Assembly (NCBI GenBank): GCA_902362775.1 | Contig: CABIXV010000001.1 | Span: forward strand, 450,654-514,653 | Direction: 5' to 3' | From: Clostridiales bacterium | Lineage (GTDB): Bacteria > Bacillota > Clostridia > Oscillospirales > Oscillospiraceae | DNA: 64,000 nucleotides | Shown here: one piece after another, positions 56,401 to 64,000 of the stretch | Numbering within the stretch: the stretch's first letter is position 1 | How the letters are laid out: the number at the start of each line of letters is the position of its first letter | Position numbers and translations under genes: made by a program | Notes under the pieces: generated by a model | The model's database searches: none | Seen by the model: the letters and a program-made list of their open reading frames with translations, nothing else | Told to the model about the DNA's origin: nothing

Positions 56401-57552
56401 TCACTCCCTGCCGGGGGCTCCGCCTATGCTGTTGAGATAGGGGTCAAGCAGAAGATCGCTTTGCGATTCGCAGATGGCGTTAAAAATGACCGCCATGGTA
56501 TAGGCGGTCGAGTTCTTGACATTGCGCTGGTTTTGACGGAGCTTTCCCTCCACGGACTGGAGGATGGTGCTGTCCAGATCCCACAGGCGGGAGCGCACAT
56601 TGGCCTGGGGCAGGACAGCCTTCCCGATCCGGTATTCCTGGGTATAAAACAGCCGCTCAATGGCATTTTCAAACACCTTTGCCGTTTCCGGGTCAAAGAC
56701 CCACAGGGAACAGTTCTCCAGAATCTGCGCAAGCTGTTCCTGCTCGGACAGGTTTCTCCACCATGGCCCCAGTCCGTCCATCCGGTCTCCGGCGCCGGAC
56801 GGGCAGGACAGACTGAATTCAGTATGAATCCCATCAGTATGATTTAAGTCAATATAACTGGAGTCCCGTTGGTCAACTTCTGGAAGTTCCGTTTCCAAAT
56901 CTCTTGAAGTTCCGGATTGGGACTTCAAGAAGTTCGGGTCTGGGACTTCTAAACCGGCCGCAGTGCCCCGCTGCTTCAGATGAGAGGGGACAAGAAGTTC
57001 CGATCCCGCACTTCTTGAGGAGGCGGGAGGGGCCTGTGCCTCGTGCGGCTCCGGTGGAGTACGATTCTGGCCGGATGGCCCTGTCTCCAAAGCCGGCTCA
57101 CCAGCGGGTACCGGCTGCTCCCCTCCAGCGGCCTCATGTTCCGGGGGCACAAAGGGGGCGCTGCCGCCTGCCGTCTCCCGGTGCTCCACCAGGGCAAGGT
57201 AGATCTGATTGGCGTCTCCGCGGCCGCACCGGCGCTCCCAGATCAGACCGGCGGAGGACAGTTCTTTCATCGCCTCAATGATTTTGTGATAGCTCACCTG
57301 CATTTCGCTGGCCAGAGAGCGGCGGGTGTAGATGATGAACACCTCTCCGTCGTCATTGATCCAGCCGTTGAGCCGGGAGAGCTGGAAGCGGTTGAGTAAA
57401 AAGGTGTAGGTCACCTTAGCCTCCAGGGAGAGCCCCATGTATCGGGGATCGGTAAACAGCCAGCGGGGCATCTGCAAATGGTAGATATTCTGAATGTCCC
57501 CCTGCTTCATCAGTGGGAAAGACGGCTTTTTTGTCATTGGTGCTGCCTTCAT
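56401..57552 (-). CDS. repA: Replication initiator protein RepA
   Basis: A 383-aa protein. The first 120 residues are the RepA_N winged-helix domain (IYHLQMPRWLFTDPRYMGLSLEAKV, YTFLLNRFQLSRLN, SLASEMQVSYHKIIEAMKEL). A Pro/Gln-rich linker follows, and the C-terminal 110 residues form the domain usually found in ICE and plasmid RepA (YTMAVIFNAICES). It starts replication of the circular form. I chose the ATG at 57552, eight bases after AAAGGAG. An origin is probably inside or near this gene, but no iterons are obvious. Confidence 0.88.
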   Translation of the reverse strand: MKAAPMTKKPSFPLMKQGDIQNIYHLQMPRWLFTDPRYMGLSLEAKVTYTFLLNRFQLSRLNGWINDDGEVFIIYTRRSLASEMQVSYHKIIEAMKELSSAGLIWERRCGRGDANQIYLALVEHRETAGGSAPFVPPEHEAAGGEQPVPAGEPALETGPSGQNRTPPEPHEAQAPPASSRSAGSELLVPSHLKQRGTAAGLEVPDPNFLKSQSGTSRDLETELPEVDQRDSSYIDLNHTDGIHTEFSLSCPSGAGDRMDGLGPWWRNLSEQEQLAQILENCSLWVFDPETAKVFENAIERLFYTQEYRIGKAVLPQANVRSRLWDLDSTILQSVEGKLRQNQRNVKNSTAYTMAVIFNAICESQSDLLLDPYLNSIGGAPGRE

Positions 57553-57615
57553 TGGGACCATCTCCTTTTTTACACAAGTTTGTTGATTGTCAGCGGCGCA
57601 GGGACATGGAATGGC

Positions 57616-59790
57616 TTATGGCCTGCCCACTTCATCCGGGGATGTTTCGATCAGGTCAAAGGCGCCATAGGGGGCCTCGGTGTCCGGCGACTGGGAGGAG
57701 ACACGATCCAATTCCGGGTCCAGAAGTCCATAGTCGTATTCCTGCCGGAGGATCTGATCCTGCTCCTTGTGAGGCGCCGTCTCCCCACCGGCTTCTTTTT
57801 GGACAGGGGGTGCCGGCACAGTATCTGCCGGCTGAGCGGGAGGAGGACCGGCCTCCGGCGCGGACGGCGCTGGCCGGGACTTGGCCTGGGTCTTCCTTTC
57901 GGCCTTGGCCGTCTCCTCCTGGCGGCGCCATTCGGGGGTGTAGTCTGATACCTTAACATCGTGCAGACGCTGGAAGCTGGGGTGTTCGTCCGGCGTGATC
58001 TTGTAGAGCTTCAGCGGTTTTTGACCTCGGAGAAGTACCAGACTCTCCTGATTGTCCATGCGCATGATTTCATCCGGGAGCATGAGGGCCCGCTGGGTGT
58101 TGCTCTTGGTCTGGCTGTATGGACGGGTGGAGCTATAAACCGGAGAAAACAACGGCAAAAGCGGCATTTGGTTGTTCTCCACCTTGATGGTGACCATGCC
58201 GCACTTTTTTGAGATGTAGGTCGCCGTGTCCACATCGTTGCATCCAAGGCAGATCTGAATATCCGTACAGCCGATCAGCTCCTCCCACTCCGTTTTGGGG
58301 TAGCGGTCCTGGAGCTGGGGAATAGACTGCACAATGAGCTGGCAGAAGATCCCGGAGCCGCGGCAGAAGTTGAGCACCCGCTTGAAGTCCGGAAGTTTCC
58401 CGATGTTGCAAAACTCCTCCAGGCATACATTGACCGTCATGGGCAGCCGCCCATGCTTGCCGTGACGCCGGCCGTACTCAATGAGACGGGCGAAGAGCTG
58501 GGAAAAGAACAGGGAGCTCAAAAACTCCAGAGAGGAGTCCTGCGCGGAGATACAACAGAAGTAGGCGCAGGGCTTTTGCCCGGGAAGCGTCAGGTCGATC
58601 TCGTTGTAGGAGGTGATTTTGTCCACCAAAGGGTTTTGGAACACAGACAGTCGGTTGCCCAATCCAATGGCGATGTTGCCCCAGATCTGCCGGTTGGCCA
58701 GCTTGAAAATACCATAGGGCGCCAGCGCCGGGTGGCCTTTGGGCAGCGCCTCAAAGCGCCGTTCCAGATCCCCAAAGGACTCGTTGGAGAGCATCCGGTA
58801 AATGGCCCCGAGAGACCGCTGCTGAATCGGGAGCAGTTCCGTGGTGCCGGGGATGGTCTGGGTTGCGACATAGTGCATCAGAGCCATGAGCAGATTGAGC
58901 TCCGCCTTTTCCCAAAAGTCCTGCCGCTCGTTGGCGTTGGAGGTATTCTTGATGATGACCTCCGCGATGGACTGCACCAGGTCTTTGTCCTTCTCGATCC
59001 CGCTCAGGCAGTTCCAGGCATCACTGTTTTCCATGTCCAGAAGGTTGAACATCCGGACCTCATAACCCTGTTCCCGGAGAAAAGAGGACATACTCTCGTA
59101 GACCTCTCCCTTCGGATCTACACAGATCAGGCTCTCCTGCGTGCTCCGTTTAGCAGCACATTGAAGAATAAAGGGCTTCACAAGGCCACGGGTCTTGCCC
59201 GCGCCGGTGGCGCCGTACACCATGATGTGCTCCGTCAGGCCGCTATTGGGGCGCAGAGTCACATACTCAGCGTACTTGTCATCATCGTCCGGATCATCCT
59301 TCAGCTTGCCGAGAAGCGTCCCGGACAGCTCCGAGATGGGGCCCGTCAGCAAAATCTTCTCCTGTTCTTTCTTGGACATGAAGCCGGAGGTACCGTGTGT
59401 GCCATCGGGAAGAATGTCAAAGCCGCGTTTGTCCCGGATAAACTTGTAGCCGGAAAACCAGATGTAGCCCTTTTTGGTGATGAGGCAAAAAAGGATAAAG
59501 CAGATTGCCGTGACGCCCAGCCCCGTGGGGGTAAAGACGGCCAGCAGATTGCGGAATGGGTTGACGACCCAAATGGAGCCCACCGGCTCGCCGGTCGCGT
59601 TAAAGGTGGATTGGATTCCCAGGTGGACAGAGTTGATGAGCATTCCGTAAAAGTACCAGCAGAACAGCCCCAGCGGGATATAAAACTTCCACTTTCCCTT
59701 GCGGCGGTCGAAAAAACGGTCCAGCTTCTTTCCCCAGCGGCCCGAAATGCGGTCTTCCAGGCGGGCCAGCTTTTCCGACAGCCTAAACAT
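57616..59790 (-). CDS. virD4: Type IV secretion coupling protein (VirD4/TraG)
   Basis: A 724-aa protein. Two N-terminal transmembrane helices (about 35-60 and 85-105) are followed by Walker A YGATGAGKTRG (192-202), Walker B SLICVDPKGE, and the VirD4 signature CLEEFCNIGKLPDFKRVLNF. The last 120 residues are Pro/Ala/Glu-rich. It links the relaxosome to the transfer channel and energises DNA export. Its start overlaps the previous stop by eight bases. Confidence 0.95.
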   Translation of the reverse strand: MFRLSEKLARLEDRISGRWGKKLDRFFDRRKGKWKFYIPLGLFCWYFYGMLINSVHLGIQSTFNATGEPVGSIWVVNPFRNLLAVFTPTGLGVTAICFILFCLITKKGYIWFSGYKFIRDKRGFDILPDGTHGTSGFMSKKEQEKILLTGPISELSGTLLGKLKDDPDDDDKYAEYVTLRPNSGLTEHIMVYGATGAGKTRGLVKPFILQCAAKRSTQESLICVDPKGEVYESMSSFLREQGYEVRMFNLLDMENSDAWNCLSGIEKDKDLVQSIAEVIIKNTSNANERQDFWEKAELNLLMALMHYVATQTIPGTTELLPIQQRSLGAIYRMLSNESFGDLERRFEALPKGHPALAPYGIFKLANRQIWGNIAIGLGNRLSVFQNPLVDKITSYNEIDLTLPGQKPCAYFCCISAQDSSLEFLSSLFFSQLFARLIEYGRRHGKHGRLPMTVNVCLEEFCNIGKLPDFKRVLNFCRGSGIFCQLIVQSIPQLQDRYPKTEWEELIGCTDIQICLGCNDVDTATYISKKCGMVTIKVENNQMPLLPLFSPVYSSTRPYSQTKSNTQRALMLPDEIMRMDNQESLVLLRGQKPLKLYKITPDEHPSFQRLHDVKVSDYTPEWRRQEETAKAERKTQAKSRPAPSAPEAGPPPAQPADTVPAPPVQKEAGGETAPHKEQDQILRQEYDYGLLDPELDRVSSQSPDTEAPYGAFDLIETSPDEVGRP

Positions 59791-60898
59791 GGATCAGCCC
59801 GCCTTTCCACCGAAGCGGCTCATTCGGCCAGGGATCGCCTGCGGAAAAGTTTTCTCCGAAAGCCGCCGTAAGCACATGTGTATTGATACGCAGGGCCCGG
59901 ACCGGCGCCCTACGCGGAAATTGGTCCAAGAGCAGGCCGGACATCTGGCCCTCCAGGGCGGCCACAAGGATTTCACGCCGTCCCTGTTGGCACGCGTCGC
60001 GGCAGACCCGCTCCAAGCGGCGCAGGTCCATGTCCACCGCGATCACCAGGGGATTGCCGTCCACATGGCCGTCCGCTTCCGGGAGGCGGTCGTCCTCCGG
60101 CTTCCACCGGGCTCCAAAGGCAGCCTGCGCAATCCGGGTGCGGTAATCCATCTGGCGCATGATCGCCAGCTGCATGGCCCCGGTATCGTCACAGGAAACC
60201 AGGGACACCGGAATACCAAGCCGGGGATATGCCTGGCTGTAATCGGTAAAGCCCTTTTTCCCGTTCCGTCCCGATGGGGTCTGGTTGGAGAGCATTTCAT
60301 AAATGGACCGATAGCTCTCTCCGGCCAAAAGAAGGGCCTGGGGCGTGTCCAGGCGCTCACTGAACACGCTTGCCAGGTTATAGAGATGGGACAGCTCATT
60401 GTTCATAAAAAAGCCGGGATTTTGCCGGCTGACATATTGGAGGAGATAAGCGTGGTTTCCCCAGTGGCCGAAGCCGACACAGCTGGCGGCGTTCATCAGA
60501 TTGCCGTCCCCGCCGCGCAGGGCGAAAGCGGGGAGAAAAACCGGTTGGCGTTTTAAGCGGTCTACGTTGTCATAGGCCGGCTCAATTCCTGCTCCCAGGC
60601 AGGTGAGCAGGACGGTCCCCACCTCTAACCGCCGTCGTAGGGCGGAGCTTTTCGCGTAAGGGCGTTTGGTGGGGGCGTGGCAGTCGATTTCCATAGACGC
60701 CAGAAATTGATAACCCTCCGGGGAGGGCATCAGGTATTGATTGCTGCGGGAAAAGCTCAACAGTCCCAGCGCAGACAGAAGCTCCGCCTCACGGTAGAGG
60801 TGTTTCAGGGAGGAAAGGGTCCGCAGCGGGGCCAGGGGGAGCCATTGATAGGTCCCGGCCAGACGGAGCAGGCCAAAATCCCTGCGGTCATAGAGCAT
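59783..60898 (-). CDS. Unknown ICE protein with winged-helix-like N-terminus
   Basis: A 371-aa protein. The N-terminal segment (LSSLKHLYREAELLSALGLL) resembles a winged helix, and a C-terminal region reads NPLVIAVDMDLRRLERVCRDA. It may be related to replication-relaxation proteins, which sit in the same place in ICEs, but the match is weak. AGGAGGG precedes the ATG at 60898, and it is coupled to virD4. Confidence 0.6.
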   Translation of the reverse strand: MLYDRRDFGLLRLAGTYQWLPLAPLRTLSSLKHLYREAELLSALGLLSFSRSNQYLMPSPEGYQFLASMEIDCHAPTKRPYAKSSALRRRLEVGTVLLTCLGAGIEPAYDNVDRLKRQPVFLPAFALRGGDGNLMNAASCVGFGHWGNHAYLLQYVSRQNPGFFMNNELSHLYNLASVFSERLDTPQALLLAGESYRSIYEMLSNQTPSGRNGKKGFTDYSQAYPRLGIPVSLVSCDDTGAMQLAIMRQMDYRTRIAQAAFGARWKPEDDRLPEADGHVDGNPLVIAVDMDLRRLERVCRDACQQGRREILVAALEGQMSGLLLDQFPRRAPVRALRINTHVLTAAFGENFSAGDPWPNEPLRWKGGLIHV

Positions 60899-61032
60899 GG
60901 TAGCCCTCCTCTCAGATTTGAGGTCTGTTTGTATCGGTAGGTGGCATAGGACATCTACAAATTTTCAATGTAACGGATGAAGCGCCGTACAAAAAGCCAG
61001 AGCAGACGGCAAAAAACTGCCCGGACCATCGG

Positions 61033-61165
61033 TTACATCCTGCTGTGGGACGCCCCGATGGTCCGGTCTAAAATCGTATGCTGTATGTAACGGGCCAAGG
61101 CGGGGATTTGCCCGCCGCTGTAACCGATGTTGTACGCCCGCCGTGCGGTCCGGTGTAGCCGGAGG
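61033..61165 (-). other. Possible small gene or frameshifted tail
   Basis: An open stretch reads VDLRLHRTARRAYNIGYSGG and ends SHSRM at 61033. It lies directly after the stop of the 219-aa gene, in another frame. No start codon with a ribosome site is visible. It could be a frameshifted extension or a short coupled gene. The remainder of 60899-61165 shows only a 24-codon frame (MVRAVFCRLLWLF...) without support. Confidence 0.3.
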
Positions 61166-61825
61166 TCAACGGGAAAAGGGGTATTGGTCGGAGCGCAGGA
61201 AGAAAAAGTCTCCCGCGTCCTGAACAGGGAGCACATAGATGTGGCACTCCGCTTCCGACGAGCGTCTGGACAGCAGGCATACCCCCAGGCTGTACTGGTC
61301 ATCGTCAGCGACGACCCGGCCCTTGAGCGCGTTTGAGATTGCCTTCCACGCTTTATTATCCTGGTCGTAGACCTGCCGGGCGGCGATGTCGCAGTGTTCG
61401 TCGATCATCAGCAGGGCCTCCTCCAAAAGAGGCAGCTTGCCGTTTCGCCGCTCCAGTCGGTCCAGGAGCCTGGTTATGGTGTCTGTGATCCACAGGGGGC
61501 TTGCAAAGCGGCAGTTGGGAAGCAGCGCGTTCAGTTGGATATGAAGCCAGCCAAATTCGTTACACTCCGCACGGCCGGCGATGTTCAACGGCTCCAGCGC
61601 GGGCTTTTGCCCTACCGGAGGAAGCGGCGCCTGATAGCGGGCGCAAAGGTTGCGGAGTTCTATCGCCCCATGCTCTATTTGAGCTGCCACCCGCTCCAGT
61701 TCCTCAGACAACTGTTCCGAGGGGCCTGTATTCTGGTCCAGAAGCGCGGCGATCCGGCCGCTGGATTTGTAGGCTTCAAAGGTGATTTCTTGTATCCGCT
61801 TTACATGATCTTTTTTCTCAAGCAT
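61166..61825 (-). CDS. Unknown ICE transfer-region protein
   Basis: A 219-aa protein, mostly helical in the first 90 residues (coiled-coil-like QLSEELERVAAQIEHGAIEL), then mixed. No recognised family. The ATG at 61825 is preferred, nine bases after AAAGGAG; an ATG three codons upstream overlaps that site. It lies between virB4 and the 371-aa gene. Confidence 0.6.
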   Translation of the reverse strand: MLEKKDHVKRIQEITFEAYKSSGRIAALLDQNTGPSEQLSEELERVAAQIEHGAIELRNLCARYQAPLPPVGQKPALEPLNIAGRAECNEFGWLHIQLNALLPNCRFASPLWITDTITRLLDRLERRNGKLPLLEEALLMIDEHCDIAARQVYDQDNKAWKAISNALKGRVVADDDQYSLGVCLLSRRSSEAECHIYVLPVQDAGDFFFLRSDQYPFSR

Positions 61826-61838
61826 TGATGCCATCTCC

Positions 61839-61866
61839 TTTACTTTCTTAGGAAAATGAGTATAAT
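61839..61866 (+). promoter_or_regulatory. Promoter of the 121-aa gene
   Basis: TTTACT (61839-61844), 16-nt spacer and perfect TATAAT (61861-61866). Confidence 0.65.
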
Positions 61867-61915
61867 ATGAGCAGTAAAATTACATTAGGGAATAAATGCG
61901 AACAGGGGATACGAT

Positions 61916-62281
61916 ATGAACGAGCCATACACTATCGACATCATAGACGATGAATTCTATTCCACCCATTTTTCACTATCCTCCAAAGCGTTTGAGGAGC
62001 GCATTTACTTATACGCCGAGTGTAGTAAAAACCCCGATTTCCGCAAACAGGATGACTATTACTTCCTGGAGTTGTTTTTCTCCGTCGGCAGCTATGGGGC
62101 GCGGGAATTTTTGGTCGGGCTCAATTTTGGTCAAGCCAAGATGGATAAAGAAACGCTCGATCATAGAATCCGCTCTTATCTTAAAGCTGAACTTGACAAC
62201 GACTTTTCCGCCCTTGTTCAGCAGTATTTGAAAAAGGAACAGCTTATGGAGAATTGGCTGAACGAGCAAGGGAGCACTTAA
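61916..62281 (+). CDS. AT-rich unknown gene inserted in the transfer region
   Basis: A 121-aa acidic, aromatic-rich protein (MNEPYTIDIIDDEFYSTHFS...) of no family I know. It is the only plus-strand gene of the transfer region, with its own promoter and terminator and visibly lower GC than its neighbours, so it is probably a later insertion. AGGGGATA precedes the ATG. Confidence 0.65.
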   Translation: MNEPYTIDIIDDEFYSTHFSLSSKAFEERIYLYAECSKNPDFRKQDDYYFLELFFSVGSYGAREFLVGLNFGQAKMDKETLDHRIRSYLKAELDNDFSALVQQYLKKEQLMENWLNEQGST

Positions 62282-62291
62282 AGCAGTAGAG

Positions 62292-62328
62292 AAATGCCGG
62301 TAAAACGCTATCGTTTTACCGGCATTTT
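62292..62328 (+). terminator. Terminator shared by the 121-aa gene and virB4
   Basis: AATGCCGGTAAAACG/CGTTTTACCGGCATT with a 4-nt loop and TT(C); symmetric between convergent genes. Confidence 0.85.
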
Positions 62329-62343
62329 CTTGCCATGAGAGAA

Positions 62344-64000
62344 CTATTCCACCCTTGCTTGTTGCCTTGCTCGCAGGTCAGTGGGCGAGGTGGTAATGGC
62401 CTCATATTCCCTGGGGGACACATGGACGGCGATGGGGACATGGTTATGACCAATACAGAGCAGACCTTCCCCCCGGCGGAAGCGGGTAATCATCTTCGTC
62501 TCCTCCTCGGTCAGATTGAGGATGTTCTGCACCAGCCTTGCCTCTTGATCTTCCATCTGCATGATGAATTTGATCCGGCAGCTGTCCAAAATACCTTTCC
62601 CATACTTGCCTCCGTCCAGCGCCATCATATCGGCCATGCCCTGGGATGTGACGCCCGCAACCCCTCCTTGAGAGCGGATCAACTTTACCATGCGCATGGT
62701 GTAGTCGGCGGCCAGAGGATTGGAGTTCGCCCCCAGGAGCTTCCACAGCTCGTCGGAGAGCAGGGCCGTTCCCACATCCCCATTCTGCACGGTGATGTCG
62801 GTAGCAAAGCCGGTGGCCGCGTACACAGTCGCCAACTGAAGGTCATCGGGAATATCAGTCAGGTCGATCACAATGTAGGGGTTTTCCGTGTCCACATTGG
62901 TATGCCCACCCATGGAGGCGGCCGACCCGGATACATAGCGGGTCAGGATTACTGACAGGTGCTTGGTTTCCTGCTTCTCCCGCAGGATGTCGTACCACTC
63001 CTGGATAACGGGCATCTCCTTGATGGTCACGCCGTCCTCCTCAAACAGGCTGGCATTGTCAAAGGTGATCCCCCGGCGGCCGTAGCACTCAATCAGAGAG
63101 GCGTCGATGTAGTTCATGTCCTCCTCCGACAAATTGCGCTTCTGGAGAGAATACCATACGGAGAGCCAGGAGACTTTCTCCGCCAGCAGGGACTCCCGGC
63201 GCTGGGTACCGCCATTCTGAGCCGCGTAGGGAGAGGCTTTCAGACGGCGAATGTCCATCAGGCCGATACAATCTGGGGAGGACGGCCCCAGCTTGATAAA
63301 CTGGCCGCCCACCGCCTCGCACAGGGGACGGTACTCATGGCCCTTTTCGGGGACAATGTAGATCACCTTCCGCTGCTGCTCCCGAAGCCGCTTGCCGATG
63401 CTCTGAAGCAGGGTGGACTTGCCCGCTCCGCTGTTGCCGAACGCGGCAAAGTTGCCGTTGGTGTATTTGTAGTCATCGTACAAGTCGATGAATACCGGAG
63501 AGCGGTTGTAGAGGTTTAGGCCCAGAAAGATACCCTTTTGGTCGCTCAGCTCAAAGGAAGCAAAGGGAAACGAGGCGGCCACACCGGAGGTCAAGGCGTT
63601 CCGGCGGCTTTTCCGTTCAATATCCGGGTCTGAGATCAACAGCGGAAGAAACGACAAGAATGCCGCCTCATGCTTGTACTCGCACCGCTTGGCCAGCATA
63701 TCGGAGGCTACGCACAGGGTCTCTACCGCCGTTACCCGCTGCTCCAGGGTGTCCGGGTCGTCTGCGATGACCTCAATCAAGGTGTGCATATAGTAAAAAT
63801 CCTGGCCTTCTCTGTTCATTCCCTCCTTCAGGTACAGTCCGGCGCCGATGGCGTCCCCCAGTTCCTCAAAATCCTGACGGGTATCACCCACATCCCTCAT
63901 CCGGGAGCGGTTGATCATGGTTGTCTGGCCGATGGCGTTGACCGTCTTTTCCCGGGGCTGTTTGACCAAGTAAAAACTCAGGCTGACTCCCTCCCCGGCT
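62344..64000 (-). CDS. virB4: Type IV secretion ATPase VirB4 (N-terminus beyond window)
   Basis: The visible 551 codons have no start in the window; the frame is open to the edge (GVSLSFYLVKQPREKTVNAI). Walker A is FGNSGAGKST, Walker B region TALLSDELWKLLGA, and the C-terminal VRLVQNIL-like and GEGLLCIGHNHVPIAVHVSP blocks match VirB4/TraE ATPases of Gram-positive ICEs. It powers pilus or channel assembly. The missing part is probably about 200-250 residues. Confidence 0.93.
   Translation of the reverse strand, partial: AGEGVSLSFYLVKQPREKTVNAIGQTTMINRSRMRDVGDTRQDFEELGDAIGAGLYLKEGMNREGQDFYYMHTLIEVIADDPDTLEQRVTAVETLCVASDMLAKRCEYKHEAAFLSFLPLLISDPDIERKSRRNALTSGVAASFPFASFELSDQKGIFLGLNLYNRSPVFIDLYDDYKYTNGNFAAFGNSGAGKSTLLQSIGKRLREQQRKVIYIVPEKGHEYRPLCEAVGGQFIKLGPSSPDCIGLMDIRRLKASPYAAQNGGTQRRESLLAEKVSWLSVWYSLQKRNLSEEDMNYIDASLIECYGRRGITFDNASLFEEDGVTIKEMPVIQEWYDILREKQETKHLSVILTRYVSGSAASMGGHTNVDTENPYIVIDLTDIPDDLQLATVYAATGFATDITVQNGDVGTALLSDELWKLLGANSNPLAADYTMRMVKLIRSQGGVAGVTSQGMADMMALDGGKYGKGILDSCRIKFIMQMEDQEARLVQNILNLTEEETKMITRFRRGEGLLCIGHNHVPIAVHVSPREYEAITTSPTDLRARQQARVE

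Noticed and set aside
1..64000. Insertion sequences, integrase, relaxase, tRNA or rRNA genes
   Set aside because: None of the characteristic proteins or RNA structures was found; the ICE ends and relaxase must lie outside the window.

Overview
The window is about 64 kb of fairly GC-rich (my estimate is 55-60%) Gram-positive-style DNA. Strong AGGAGG ribosome binding sites, TTGACA-N17-TATAAT promoters, fused ECF ATPases and AraC/TauE/MATE families of gut-Clostridia type suggest an Oscillospiraceae-like Firmicute; this is inference from gene content. It reads as the internal part of a large integrative conjugative element (ICE). Neither end is present: a VirB4 ATPase runs off the right edge and a HipA-like gene off the left edge. 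No relaxase, integrase, tRNA, rRNA, transposase or CRISPR array was seen.

Layout. (1) 54-64 kb, almost all minus strand: transfer and replication backbone (VirB4, VirD4 coupling protein, RepA-type initiator, S1-like protein, unknown ICE proteins). (2) 18.8 down to 2.3 kb, minus strand: a long, tightly packed DNA-metabolism operon with a 1071-aa helicase, beta clamp, zinc-finger proteins, many small unknown genes with ATGA overlaps, a RavA-like MoxR ATPase, a sigma-like factor, SSB, an intact and a degenerate DNA methyltransferase, and a ViaA-like VWA protein. (3) 2.1-0.3 kb: a two-gene AAA ATPase plus PD-(D/E)xK-like pair with its own promoter, a defence-system candidate, followed by a HipA-like gene. 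(4) 19-54 kb: cargo of metal/redox genes and small accessory modules.

The main finding is in the cargo. At least nine copies of a 16-bp palindrome, GTTAG-N6-CTAAC (six perfect, three with one mismatch), sit at the starts of eight transcription units. These units carry an HMA protein/AraC/P-type ATPase operon, a ZIP transporter, two ECF importer operons, a hydrolase-methyltransferase pair, a siderophore-type heterodimeric ABC transporter, a second methyltransferase, and AhpC with a permuted AhpF-like reductase. Most lie just downstream of a recognisable -10 box, where a repressor would act. The second ECF operon encodes a DtxR-family regulator with iron-type ligands (C-x-x-E-H), so the cargo looks like a self-contained, mobile, metal-responsive regulon.

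Other modules in the cargo are a type III toxin-antitoxin locus with two 53-nt RNA repeats showing compensatory changes, two MATE pumps with a MarR regulator and a possible transcription attenuator, a TauE exporter with a MarR regulator, a TetR regulator with tandem operator boxes, HU, and several XRE-linked unknown genes. Two cargo segments are followed by diverged copies of the 3' end of the gene that precedes them, which suggests how cargo accumulated.
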